A stretch of 64,000 nt of DNA from Helichrysum umbraculigerum. Taxonomy: Eukaryota; Streptophyta; Magnoliopsida; Asterales; Asteraceae. Under the pieces are notes generated by a model. That model had not been told where the DNA came from. It made no database searches and worked only from the letters and a program-made list of their open reading frames with translations. The position numbers and the translations under genes are program-made. Position 1 is the first letter of the stretch; every line of letters begins with the position of its first letter. Shown in pieces: positions 23,180 to 34,841 of this stretch. The stretch covers positions 74,683,059 to 74,747,058 of the forward strand of contig CATIUR010000001.1 of assembly GCA_949592205.1 (NCBI GenBank). Reading direction: 5' to 3'.

Positions 23180-24520
23180 TCCACCCTAAGTTTATATTAA
23201 CATTTTCAAGTAATTTTATTCTTACTTGGTTAATTGAAAATAAAAACATTAAATATCGATTTGGATAATGTTTTAGCTAATAAATTATTTTTTTGTATGT
23301 AAGTCAGTAGTTGATTAAAAAAAACTTTTCTAATAAGTTAGAGATCTAGTTCTATAATATAATAAAGTTAAAGGACTTAATTGACAAATTAAAATTTAAT
23401 TAGAATGATGACATCATAAAGATGTTTCCTATATATAATTTATTTAAGATTGTCCATGTAATAAGTCTCATTGTTAAATTACCTAATTTTCCCTAATTAT
23501 TTCCTAATTTAATGCCACCCAATTTGCATTTAGTCCCCAATTCAAATCCTTAAATCACACAAATAAATGGTCGACTCTGTTAACCTTTTGAATTCAAATT
23601 CAAAATTGGACACTTATTGCTAAAATCAATCATATTTAGAAAGTAGAAAGTGGCCATTAAATCGTTTTATACATCTTACCTCTTACCTTTTTTCTTTTTT
23701 TTTTCCATACTAGCCGAGTATCCCCCAGCTTAGGTGGATGCTTCTCAACCTTTGTTAATCCTACATGTCATTTGTATTGATTTTGTATGCTTAAGAAAAA
23801 AAGATGAGGCCATCCACGTCACATGCTCCTTCCTGCCTTCATTGCTTCGCTTCGCTTCACTTCATCATCCCAATTCAATTCCATTCAATACAAATCTCCA
23901 TCAGTTACCAATTATTTATGACTCAAGCATATCATACCATCATATACTATAAAGTCGGGTATAAAAATCATCATCATACCAACGTAAATCACCTTCATCT
24001 TTATACTTAATTTAATTAATAGCTGTCAACTATGTCTTTTGATTTTGTATGTAATAATTATTCTAAATTTTTTCCTAATGGTCCCCTATTATATCTAACG
24101 TAAACTTTATGGAGACTTACTACATGTTCTTGAAGCACATAAGGTGTTTGATGAAATGCTACATACAATCTTAGCATTTATGATAATGTAATTAAGTTGT
24201 TGATATTATTTATTTTTGCGACGCTCATAGGATCCCTTGAATTTTGTTGTCAACATGATTCTCAAGCTGGCTCATTCTTGGTTAGTGGTAACGTCATCAA
24301 CTTGCTGACATTATTTATTTTTGTGACATTTTATAGGATAAATGTTATTACCAAGCTTATGTAGGTCTCTTTACTTGTGGTTACAAGCATGATGAGCTAC
24401 CACACTAAATCAGTTACAAGTATGTTAATTATTTCCATCTTTAGTTTTAATTTATAGGCCTTTAATGATTGTGGGATGAATCAAATTCCTAAACGATTTT
24501 CCATATACTATATAACATGA
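23180..24520. other. AT-rich intergenic DNA
   Basis: Small frames at about 23734-24010 show no recognisable domain and overlap one another. No supported gene or element ends. Confidence 0.45.
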
Positions 24521-24530
24521 GATAGATAGA

Positions 24531-24779
24531 TTTTTTTTTTGAAAGGCTAACAGAAATTGCCTAGGTACTCCGTACGGGGAGACCCAATGGCTAAGTCTCC
24601 ATATACTGGCCCAATCCAGCTGTACGGAGCCTTTAAGCGCCCCAAGTTACTCCAAATCCGGGAAAAACCCACTAATCCGTCCGCCCGAAGGCACGACAAC
24701 GAATTAATGGTAAAACCCGTTGGCCTCAAGGATCGAACCTGGCTTTCCCAGGTCTCCTATCATTGACCCCCAAGCCTCT
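24531..24779 (-). repeat. Probable SINE (minus strand)
   Basis: The plus strand starts with a T-run (24531-24540) that would be the A-tail on the minus strand. The other end carries AGGTTCGATCC on the minus strand (about 24731-24741), a good box B; TGGGGGTCAATGATAGG about 30-40 bp earlier is a plausible box A region. Direct repeats GATAGATA flank both sides (24521-24528 and 24780-24787). The frames on both strands through it are not genes. Family assignment (for example Au-like) would need a database search. Confidence 0.55.
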
Positions 24780-25070
24780 GATAGATAACACATATACCCA
24801 TTACCACTTGCTAATATAGTTTCTCAAATATTAATGACGATTACTACCATCATGAACATTAACCCAAGACTTCATAATCAGTTTAAAAAAAGTGAGGGTG
24901 GTTCATGGTTGGCGCGTGCCAACCACCATGGGGTAGGAATGAAGAGGCAATGGAATATATCTTCGTAGATAGAGAGGTTGTTACATGCATAAAACTATTT
25001 TCACCATGTCTTTTTCTGTACTTTGTATGTACACTTATGGGTGTTTTATAGACTGAAGTATTATTTGCAG

Positions 25071-26399
25071 GATGATCGGATTCAGGCATGTGTCAAGCTT
25101 AAGTTGTTGGATAATGTAAAAGACGTGTTGTTACCTCAATCCCCTGTGATGGTTTGTAATATTCTGGTAGGGCACATCCAAATATGCTACTCTATCATTC
25201 ATCATAAAGAAGATCTTTTTGGATAACACTATTCTTACAACTGTTACTGACTGTCATGGTCCCATCACACGGATTCCGCTTTGTATCATTCTCAGATATT
25301 ACTCCAAAAAACTACAAAGAAAATGATAACGTTGAACATATAAATGCCTACTCTTTAACCTACATGGTTTATGTTACTAATACATTGCCTATTCTATGTT
25401 CTTCAGAAATTATAGGTTTTGTTGTTTCAAAAGGCGATAGTGTTCCTTACTTAAAAATTGGGGTGCCAAAGAAGAGAATGACAATGGAGTTGATGGACAC
25501 CGAGTGAGTATTTAACAGTCTCCATTGTTCATTATATATGTGTACTGCGTATTTGTGTTTTCATGTACGCTCAATGACCTGTGAATCCACTTTTCATTAT
25601 AGACAAAACATGATGAAATGCACCGTCTTTGGAGATTATTCTGAAGAGCTTAATACCTTACTCTCTCCACCCACACTTGATCACCCCCCTATTCTAATAA
25701 TTTAGTTTGGGAAAATAAGTGATTTCCAAGGTATCAAAATATTGTATCCCATTATCGCCGGTTAAAATTTCTAAATACTAATACTTAATTCCATACTCCA
25801 TTCCTGTTATTAAATGTTTCCCATTTTCCAATTTGAGTCATGCACACTTACACAAAGCTTACAAGGTTCTTTGAGTATTACCAATGCTTATAATGGTACC
25901 AAGTCCTTTTACAATAATAACATTGCCGAAATGGAGTGTTATAGAAACAGGTTCTACATCTATGTATCCATTTTAATATGATTACTTCAAAGTTACATCC
26001 CACCAATACATAATATATAATCAATCTAATTTCCGTTTTTTTTATAAAAATAGAAATAACATTTGCAAAGTAAATTACAGATTTACAGGACAACCAGCTA
26101 GGTGATGATGTAACTGTTAGTAATGAAGCTATAGCTGTTGGTAATGAGGCTCCATCTGTTGGTGGAGTATTGTCTGAGGTAAAACTCAAAATGCAGAAAA
26201 TATGTGTTGTCTGAGGTAAAAGTCAAAATGCAGAAAATATAGTCTCCCCTAATGGAATAATACAACTACATTCTCATCACTTATATTGTACTATATCTGG
26301 TATTTTTTCCCCATGCTATAAATGAAGGCCACACTTTCGATTGCCGGTGAGAATGTACCAATGGTCGACTTGACAACCACCACTGTAACCACCAATTAA
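25071..26399 (+). pseudogene. Decayed RPA-type OB-fold protein gene fragment
   Basis: Possible exon pieces: 25071-25166 (starts DDRIQACVKLKLLDNVKDVL), about 25260-25503, then about 25603-25704. GA|GTGAGT at 25503 spliced to the AG at 25602 joins RMTMELMDTE to QNMMKCTVFGDYSEEL. That block resembles the plant RPA70-like OB fold (DUF223), where a strand such as LELEDLRG is followed by a CTLFGEYAE-like strand. Around 25285-25300 the similarity moves between frames, so a frameshift is likely. Low-complexity exon-like pieces (about 26090-26178 and 26325-26398) may be its 3' end. Such RPA-like genes occur as host genes and as Helitron cargo; no Helitron ends were identified. Confidence 0.45.
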
Positions 26400-26579
26400 T
26401 TTGTAAGTATCCCAATAAATTAATGTTGTTAGTTTCTATAAGTCGAGTTTTTTACCAAACTCATGTGTTTAGGAAAAATAATTAAATTAAATATATAAAA
26501 CTCATGCCTTTCAAAATATATATCCATAACTAACGTCTATCCGTTATCTTTTTTTTTTTAAAACAAAGACATTATTAAG

Positions 26580-26928
26580 GGTGCGTTTAGTTACAGAAAA
26601 ATTTCTCCAATTTTCTTTTTCCATTTTCCTAGAGAATAAGAAGTGTTTTACCTTTCTAGAAAAGCATGGAAAATCTAGAAAACGTGTTTAGTTGCAAGGG
26701 GTGGAGTTTTCCTTTTCCAAGGAAGAGTATGAGATGAAAAACTTAGAAAATAAAGTGGTTTTCAACTTTGTAGTTATAAAAAGTAAAGTTATAAAAAGGA
26801 AAGCAAGGATTTTCCTTTTCTAAAAAAAGATTTTTAGAAAACTCGAATTTGAACACATTTTCTAATTTTTTTGTTTTCTTAAAGAATTTTTATGGAAAAG
26901 TGGAGAGTTTTCTGTAACTAAACGCACC
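26580..26928. mobile_element. MITE, 'GTTTAGTTACAGAAAA' family, copy 2
   Basis: A 349-bp element with ends GGTGCGTTTAGTTACAGAAA on both sides (inverted). The right half reverse-complemented aligns with the left half of the copy at 514-831, so the two copies are in opposite orientation. No coding capacity; target duplication not clear. Confidence 0.78.
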
Positions 26929-28380
26929 ATAATTATCTCTTTTTATCTCATCCTTTTTAACCACGTCATCACCAAACTTTATTTGTTCTTCGTATTCCAT
27001 CCACACCAATTCATGACTACGGATCAATAAAAACTCAATTTTTTTTTCCTTTTCAATATATTAAAAACTCGTGAAATTGTTACAAGCTTTTAGCCTTTTA
27101 CGATGTTCATAATTATCTATAAATAACTCTTGTCAGCATTGAAACCGAAACCGATGTTGACAATCGATTCCAATTTTCATGTCCACGAGTCGAATTTAAT
27201 TTTACTAATATGTGTGTACTCATAATCTTATACATATGGTGAAAATAAGTGAGATATATGCTCTGGCAGTTGCTTTGAAAATTTTGATTGTGAATTCGAT
27301 AAGTTTTGAAAAATGGAAGAGAAGAGATGATGATTCCATAATTAATTATGTAGCAGTCCACTTACCCTTCGACGTCGAGAGGTGGACAGCCGAGAAGAAG
27401 TACGCAACTAGAATCGTGAATGTGAGGAATTAGGCCAGTAGGGATTTTTAGCATTTGGTATTGGCGACTGTGAGGAAGGGGTTTTAGGAGAGAAGGGAGA
27501 GAAACAAATGAGGAGATGACAGGTGTCTTCCTCTATTTCTCTACCTTTCTTATTTCTCAACACTTCTCATTTTATCACCATTTAAAAGAATTAATAAATT
27601 CGTGTTTTATTTATTTATTATTATTTTTTATTAATTTTTTTCCTAATTATTTTTTCTTTTCGTTTTTTAGTTTTATTTATTTTTTTTGCCTTATTTAAAG
27701 TTCTTACCATCGGATTTTTTTTTTTTGCGTTTTTCAACATTTTCATTTAACCTTTTACATGACTTGTTTATCATTTGTTTTGTGTTTTTTTTTTCGTGTT
27801 TTCAACCTCTTTTTTTGTTGTTTTACCTCACATTGATAAATTTATATACAATTTTATACATAGTATTACAAAAAAATATTCATGTGATGCACCATATTTA
27901 TATCTTGAATAAACAAATTTTGATATAACAAAATTGTAGAGAATTATTGATTTGATGCTACAAAATAGATAAATGAATTAAACATGAGGGACTAAAGATG
28001 AAGATTTTTAAATTAGTTTCCTACTACGATTATGATTTCTTTGTAAACCTAGATGTCTCCATTATATAAAGAGACATTAGGTGTAGGAAAAAAGTGTGCA
28101 CAAAATATGTAGACGTCTAAAATTTTATCCCTAAGGTTGTAAAACCCTGATTCATTATCCGTCTTGTTAATTCATTAATAAGATTAGGGATTTGGTTTAA
28201 TTGTTGTGATAACATTGATTTGTTCTTATTCCGTTGCATATTATTATCTTTGTTATTACTCATCCTAGATTAGATCTAAACAATCTAGAGCTTAAACAAT
28301 CACAAGTTTTATCAAAAATTATAACTGAAATGCATCGTAAAATTAAAATTGTGATGCAACATATTTTATAACTATGAAAA
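26929..28380. other. AT- and T-rich intergenic DNA
   Basis: Contains very T-rich stretches (about 27600-27800) that produce Phe-rich spurious frames. The frame 27212-27433 has no recognised domain. No supported gene. Confidence 0.45.
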
Positions 28381-28685
28381 GTTAAATCCTGGTATAGATG
28401 TTGAGGTTGAGGCTGGAATGTTCATGAGGATGAGTAGAGAGGAGCAGGTTGATTATGATGTTGATTATGGTGCTGATTTTGTCGGTGAAACATTGTGTCA
28501 GTTTAATTAGAAAGGTTGTATCGGTTAGTTAGGTTAGAAGGGTTACAACTGTTCGAAAGGTTGTGTCGATTCATGAAGTACCTATTGAATGGGTATATAA
28601 ACCCATGTACAGTTTGTAAATTGTAGTTAAACATTATTATCAAATACACATATTTAGATTCAACCAAATACTTGTGAAATCAAAG
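28381..28685 (+). other. Short coding-like tail followed by LTR-like sequence, identity unknown
   Basis: From about 28380 an open stretch of about 43 codons (translation KLNPGIDVEVEAGMF... to ...ETLCQFN, stop at about 28508-28510) has regular codon structure unlike the surrounding AT-rich DNA. It is followed by ~170 bp ending TATAAACCCATG..CAAATACAC, in the style of a plant copia LTR 3' end, directly abutting the lipoxygenase pseudogene. I do not recognise the peptide. Confidence 0.3.
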
Positions 28686-28689
28686 ATCG

Positions 28690-30890
28690 ATCCTAACAAC
28701 ACAAACTTGATCCTGCAATATATGGACCGCCAGAATCAGATAAAAAAAGAAGAACATATTGGGTATGTTTGGCACAACTAGCTGGAGCTGGTAGCTTGTA
28801 GCTGGAGCTTTTGGTAATATTTGTGTTTGGCAAAGTAGCCGGAGCTTGTAGCTTTTGAATATAAAATGAAATCAAAGGACAAATATATTAATTTTAAAAG
28901 ATGATATATAATTACTTGGAGGGTATTTATGTAATTTCATTTTTCATAAGCTACAAGCTACTTTGAAAAGCTACTTCAAGTAGCTTATGGTTTTGGAGCT
29001 TATGGAAACCATAAGCTACTCAAAATTTTGGTTGCCAAACGGAGTTTATGAAAAAAACCATAAGCTACAAGCTCCTACAAGCTGCGCGCCAAACACACCC
29101 ATTAACATCACCTTAACGGCATGTCTGTAAAGCAGGTACCGGTGCAAAAAATTATGGGTTTATGGTTTGACAGTCAGACAGTGTATCAGACTTTACATGT
29201 ATTACTATAGTGTATCAACCATCAGGCCATGGATGAAAGCAAGCTCTTCATATTGGATTACCATGACATTTGCCTTCCATTTCTGGAGAAGATAAATGCT
29301 CAAGAAAGTCGAAAGTCATATGGAACCCGTACAATCTTTTTCTTGACAGCAATGGGGACTCTAACGCCCATTGCAATCGAGCTTAGTCTTCTTCCTAATG
29401 ACTCAAATATTCCTTCGAAACAAGTTCTTACTGCTCCAGTTGATTCAACTACCAACTGGCTTTGGCAACTAGGGAAAGCTCATGTATGCTCTATTGATGC
29501 AGGCGTTCAACAACTGATTAATCATTGGTATATATGTTATGTATTTGTAATTTGTTAACTCTGCACAGTCTTGTCTTTCCAGTACCTACATCCATATATT
29601 AAATGAAAGGAAATAAACATACAAAGCAGATAATGACTATCAATTACTATTGTGGATCTATAGGTTACGAATTCATGCGTGTATGGAACCGTTCATAATA
29701 GCTACTCACAGGAACTTGAGTTCATTGCATCCGGTTTTCAAGTTGCTTAATCCTCACCTCAAGCATACGGTTGCAATAAATGCAACAGCACGTAAAAGCC
29801 TTATTTGTGCAGATGGCACTATCGAGCGTGACTTTTCACCTGGAAAATATAGCATGGAGATGGCCTGTGAGCTTATCGTGATTGGTGGAGCTTTGACTTA
29901 GAAGGCCTTCCAGCAGATTTAAAACGAAGGTAACTAAACATACTTCGCCATTACGCAAAATTTACTATAACAATTAGTAATTAAATATATTGTGTACAAC
30001 ATCATATAAGTAATTTAAACCATCACCAAGGTATATGGTTAGGCGTCATGATGCACTTACAAGAGGTTGTCATGGGGATAACCTGAACAAGGAAAAACCT
30101 TATCCATTTACTTGTCTGTATCTTATAAGCATCTTATTTTACTGATTTCAGAGGGACAGCAGGACAGCAGTTCCTGACGAGACAGAGCCCCATGGACTAC
30201 AGCTAGCCATTGAGGATTATCCATACGCCAATGATGGGATTTTCATTTGGTCTGCAATTGAAGAACTGGTGCACACATATGTAAATCATTACTACCCTGA
30301 CGAAAATGCTGTTACAACGAAGCCATTAATGTGGGGCCGCTGATCTTCGTGAAGCAAATTGGTGGCCCAAATTATGCTCTCCCAACAAACTTGCAGAGAT
30401 ACTAACCATCCTAATATGGATCTCATCCGCACAACATGCAGCAATTAATTTTGGGCAGTATCAATATGGTGGATATGTCCCAAAACGACCACCACTTATG
30501 CAAAAACTAATACCCTAACCTCATGACATTGACTATGCAAGTTTCGTTGCCAACCCACAAGACTATTTCCTAACATCCTTGCCTAGTTTGTTTCAATCAA
30601 CGCAGTACATGGCCATAATTGATATCATTTCAGCAAACTCACGTGATGAGGAGTACCTAGGGGAGATAAAGTATGTAGGCATAAATTGGCCAGGTGAACC
30701 TGAGATTATTGAGGCATTTTATTGATTTTCAATCCAACTTAAAAATATTGAAAATGAAATTGGAAGGAGGAACGTGGATACAAGGCTTAGGAACAGATGT
30801 GGTGTTGGGGTTCCACCTTATGAGCTGCTCATACCAACTTCAAAACCTGGTGTTACGGGCAGAGGTGTTCCAAATAGCATAACAAAGTGA
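28690..30890 (+). pseudogene. Truncated lipoxygenase pseudogene
   Basis: Plus-strand relic of the same LOX family as 9500-14333, lacking exons 1-5. It begins inside exon 6 (AACTTGATCCTGCAATATATGG...). Exon 6 is split by a MITE (28761-29100). Exon 7 is 29226-29527, exon 8 is 29664-29929 and exon 9 is 30152-30890, with splice sites at the same positions as the intact gene. Defects: a one-base deletion in exon 8 after the MAC codons; a short insertion/duplication at the start of exon 9; loss of ~28 bp near 30308; stops replacing Gln (about 30517) and after Tyr (about 30723); and the C-terminal iron-ligand Ile changed to Lys. In the HQL...HW motif the first His is Gln (VQQLINHW). It cannot encode a functional enzyme. 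Confidence 0.9.
28761..29100. mobile_element. MITE inserted in LOX pseudogene exon 6
   Basis: A 340-bp element. Left end GGGTATGTTTGGC, right end GCCAAACACACCC (inverted), with further inverted AGCTACAAGCT-type words inside. The flanks read CATATT before and ATTAAC after, so a 3-bp ATT duplication is possible, which would suit a PIF/Harbinger-like element. It splits the exon-6 reading EEHI from the downstream LNGMSVKQ block. Confidence 0.78.
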
Positions 30891-31415
30891 TAAGATATAA
30901 GTATTTTACTATTTGTTTACATTTCACTGATGTAAGAAAATGAACATAGTGAGATGCTAAACAAACGAACTAGGCATACGTTACACATAGATGTAATTGT
31001 TTTTACACTTTGAAACACTTATCTATGACGTATCTGATCTTCATAAAGCTGATGCTGGCCTCTGGCTCAACGTTCGGGCTGACTAGTGACCTAACTACCA
31101 TGAAACCCCTCCCGGTTTCTTGAAAAAGGTTTTTAGACAGATATAACTGCTAATAACTTCTAGAATAATGGATATTCTAAATAGATGAAATGACAGCATG
31201 ATTTCAGTACCGACAAACATTATAATTCGCGTTTTTATGCCTAAAACAGTGAATGATCTTTTGATATATATAGGAAGAATTTCGTTTAACCCAAGCCATA
31301 TAAGGTCGAAATATTTCTTTGTACGTGATTTCCAAACAGGATTCACACAGTTGTATCCAGTCAATTGCTATCGTTAACCCTGTTCATACATGATACACCC
31401 CCGTTTTTTTTTTAA
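30891..31415. other. Intergenic DNA downstream of LOX pseudogene
   Basis: Some similarity to a LOX 3' untranslated region is possible near 30900-31000. No other feature seen. Confidence 0.4.
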
Positions 31416-32380
31416 GGGGTTGGTACCTGAAAATGTAATAAACTATGCTCTGATATTCATAGTATGTAACGAACTATTCGGGCCTCCATTGTATGTAACG
31501 AACTTTCTAATTCCTCCATTGTATGTAACGAACTATTCGGGCCTCCATTGTATGTAACGAACTTTCTAATTTCCTCCATTGTATGTAACGAACTATTCGG
31601 GCCTCCATTGTATGTAACGAACTTTCTAATTTCCTTCATTGTATGTAACGATCTTCTAATTTCCTTACTTTTTCCACATGTCGATTATATAAGCATGACA
31701 TGTGGCATCCCTTAGAACCGTTAATCTGTCTCATATTCATCTTCATTTATCTAATAATATTTTGCAAGAAGTTTTGAAAGAAACTTCTGCTACCTCCTTA
31801 TGGTTAAAATTAAAACAAATTTAGATGACCAAAGATTTAACAAGTAAGATGTACTTCATCTTCATTTATCTAATAATATTTTGCAAGAAGTTTTGAAAGA
31901 AACTTCTTCTGCCTCTTTATGGTTAAAATTAAAACAAATTTAGATGATCAAAGATTTAACAAGTAAGATGCATCTTAAATAAAAATTATTTTCCCACAAA
32001 ATGCAAGAAGGTGCATCTATGCTAAATCATCTTTCGGTTTTTAAAGAGATCCTTACTGATCTTGGTCAGATTAACGGTACTAAGGGATGCCACGTGTCAG
32101 ACTTATATAATCGACATGTGGATAAAGTAAGGAAATTAGAAGTTCGTTACATACAATGAGGAAATTAGAAGTTTGTTACATACAATGAAGGAAATTAAAA
32201 AGTTCGTTACATACAATGGAGGACTGAATAGTTCGTTACATACAATTGAGGAAATTAGAAAGTTCGTTACATACAATGGAGGAAATTAAAAAGTTCGTTA
32301 CATACAATGAAGGCCCAAATAGTTCGTTACATACTATGAATATCAGAGCATAGTTTATTACATTTTCAGGTATTTAACCC
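31416..32380. mobile_element. Long fold-back element with tandem-repeat arms enclosing a copia gag fragment
   Basis: Two ~315-bp inverted arms (about 31416-31732 and 32067-32380). The outer ends (GGTACCTGAAAATGTAATAA and its inverse) pair through TATGCTCTGATATTCATAGT. Each arm then carries tandem GTATGTAACGAACT repeats, alternating ATTCGGGCCTCCATT and TTCTAATTTCCTCCATT spacers. A possible 9-bp duplication TTTTTTTAA flanks it (31407-31415 and 32381-32389), consistent with a Mutator-like element but low complexity. The ~330-bp core is Ty1-copia gag: LSNNILQEVLKETSATSLWL, then MTKDLTSKM, then MQEGASMLNHLSVFKEILTD. It is interrupted by stops and carries a 119-bp tandem duplication. Confidence 0.78.
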
Positions 32381-32389
32381 TTTTTTTAA

Positions 32390-32905
32390 ACACATATCAG
32401 TTTGTTTTCTTTCAACATATTAGCACACATGATTAACAACAATTCCAACTTTTAGAATGTAAACTTGCATCACTACATATTTGACTGATTTATATTGTAA
32501 ACATCAAGACTCAAACCTGGTAATCATATATTTCTACCACAAAGTGACCCCATGAAAGCCATCTCAAACCCAATTTTCAGGTATGGTAGTGCCGATAGCT
32601 TTTATCGGCCTGCAACAATTATTCCAGTCACTTCAACTGTTTACTAGTTTGTATATAGAGTAAAATTTACGTATATCCATTTGATACACTATACCTAACC
32701 TAAAATGCTGTCAATGACAACCTAAACTGAGAAGAAACTTTTTCTCTAAAAACTAAGAATTTGCTACCCATGGTGGGGAAAAAGAACCAATGTATATATG
32801 TATAATCACAATTCAAACAGCCAAATACCACTCACCGTTCAACAAATGTTCAAACCATAATTCAAAACTATGTGTACATTACTTTCATTTATAGAAGAAT
32901 CTAAG
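32390..32905. other. Intergenic DNA downstream of annexin (minus)
   Basis: AT-rich, no supported gene; probably includes the 3' UTR of the adjacent minus-strand annexin locus. Confidence 0.4.
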
Positions 32906-33627
32906 TTATTGTCCCAACAATGCCATCAAAAAGACCTGATAATATCCGGAAGTATCGTCTTTAACTGCATTGTCAAGACTTGTTTGGTTCATCTCAAAAT
33001 ATGCACCTCTCACTTTCATTAGATCTATTTCAGCTCGACTTACAAGTGCTCTTGTTAGCGAATCTTCATCTGTTCCCCAACCTTTAATGGAAGCTAAGAT
33101 CACCTGTTGATATTCCAGAACGTAAAGAAACGACCGATACCGACTTCATTTTAGTAATTAAATTAAGGAGGGGCATGATAATGTATAGAATCACCTCAGC
33201 GAAATGTTTCTCAGGAGAAACGATGCATCGAATCACAATCTTTAATAGAGATTCCAACAATTCATTCCTGCAATCCTTAATATCCTGTCAACAAAGTGAT
33301 TTAAGTTCAAACATATGAAGTTGACTCAAGTTATGATCCTGATAAGTTAGGTAAGACATGAAACCTCGTATATGATAGTTCCATATTGTTGATGGTAGGA
33401 TTCAAAAGTCGCTTTGAGCTGGAATACGTTCCTGGTGCTAAGTATCCACACTACTACATCTTGATCCAACTGTTTCAATGCAATGGCTTCTTGTAATTTT
33501 GATGCTTCATCATTTGCCACATTTAAATCAATAACAGCCCCATCAAACCTGAAGGAACTTGCCAACCCAACTAGAATCTGCACTAATAAAACAACTTCAT
33601 CAAAATTAAAATCTTTTGACGAAATTA

Positions 33628-34013
33628 GAGGTGGCAAGATGGGCGGGTCGGGTTACAAGTTTGGGTTGATTGGTTGAAATAGGTCAAAGTGGGCTGGGCC
33701 AAGCCTAACCAGGTTGACCCACAAACACTTTTTGTCTATTTATAAAAATAAATAATGGTAATAATAATATGTTAATGTTGATTATGATTATGATTTATGA
33801 TTCACATAAACAATACCATTACATAATCATGTACATATTTGGATAAAACAATATAAGAGGTCGTATACTCCTATGTCTTAACAATAAACCTTGGGAAACT
33901 TTCTATTGCCCTATTCGACCCATTTTAGTTAAGTTTTTTATATGACCCCTTTTGAGATAAAACACGGCCCAAACAGGCCCATTAGTTAATAAACGGGCTG
34001 AAATTACCACCTC
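33628..34013. mobile_element. MITE-like element in annexin intron
   Basis: Left end GAGGTGGCAAGATGGGCGGG, right end reverse-complemented GAGGTGGTAATTTCAGCCCG. The interior includes GGGTTGATTGGTTGAA and GGTTGACCCA words. A truncated relative starts near 34362 (GGTGGCAAAATGGGCAG). No target duplication recognised. Confidence 0.5.
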
Positions 34014-34516
34014 TTCCAAAAATAAATCAAGAACAAGTGACTACCTTTCTAACAGATTGTGGAACACTAGCAATTATGTCTTCTTCAAGTGAACATTGAA
34101 AAAGGGAACAGTAGCATTTTCTTACAGCCACGAGATGGTTAGAAGAAGTTGCACATGTGATTTCAACTATTACTTGTAGTCTGTCAAAACTTTTATTCTT
34201 CGACTTCAATGCTTTATTCACTAACCTTGCATCCCTTTCTGCTGGATCATATGTCCACAAGATCACTGCTTTCTGTCAATGTATAATACATACTATCAAT
34301 ATTTCTTCTATAGCCAAAACAACCCCCACGCATATGACTTTCAATGGTCAAATATAAAATGGTGGCAAAATGGGCAGCAATGGCGGGTTGTGTAACAGTT
34401 AAAAACGGGTAACATTTGGAACAGACCGAAATGGGTCAGTTCTGGTTAGGTTGACCCAAAACACTTTTGTCCAATATTTTTGTAAATACACACAAAATTT
34501 CCAACTAATAAATAAA

Positions 34517-34841
34517 GGGTTAATAGACAATTTCGTTACTGTACTTTCCGAAAAAGTTCAATTTAGTTACCGAACTTTTATTTGGTTCAATTGAATTACT
34601 GAACATTTAAATAATTGATCAAATTGTTACTCAAGTTTCTAATCATACACATATTAGTTACTGTAGTTTACGAAAATGTTCAATTTCGTTATCGAACTTT
34701 CATTTTTTTGGAATAAAAAAAGAGGATTTTACACTTGTAAACCGGTTTTGTAAGTTCAGTAATTCAATTGAACCAAATAAAAGTTCGGTAACTAAATTGA
34801 ACTTTTTCGGAAAAGACAGTAACGAAATTGTCTATTAACCC
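34517..34841. mobile_element. Mutator-type fold-back MITE in annexin intron
   Basis: A 325-bp element with ~100-bp arms that are almost perfect inverted repeats, starting GGGTTAATAGACAATTTCGT and ending with its inverse. The flanking 10-mers AATAAATAAA are identical on both sides, fitting the 9-11 bp duplications of Mutator-like elements, though they are low complexity. No coding capacity. It sits in the intron between the first two recovered exons of the minus-strand annexin. Confidence 0.75.

Noticed and set aside
31450..31640. CRISPR-like direct repeats with spacers
   Set aside because: Repeat units and 'spacers' alternate regularly and are repeated in inverted form in the other arm. They are tandem repeats of a plant fold-back element.
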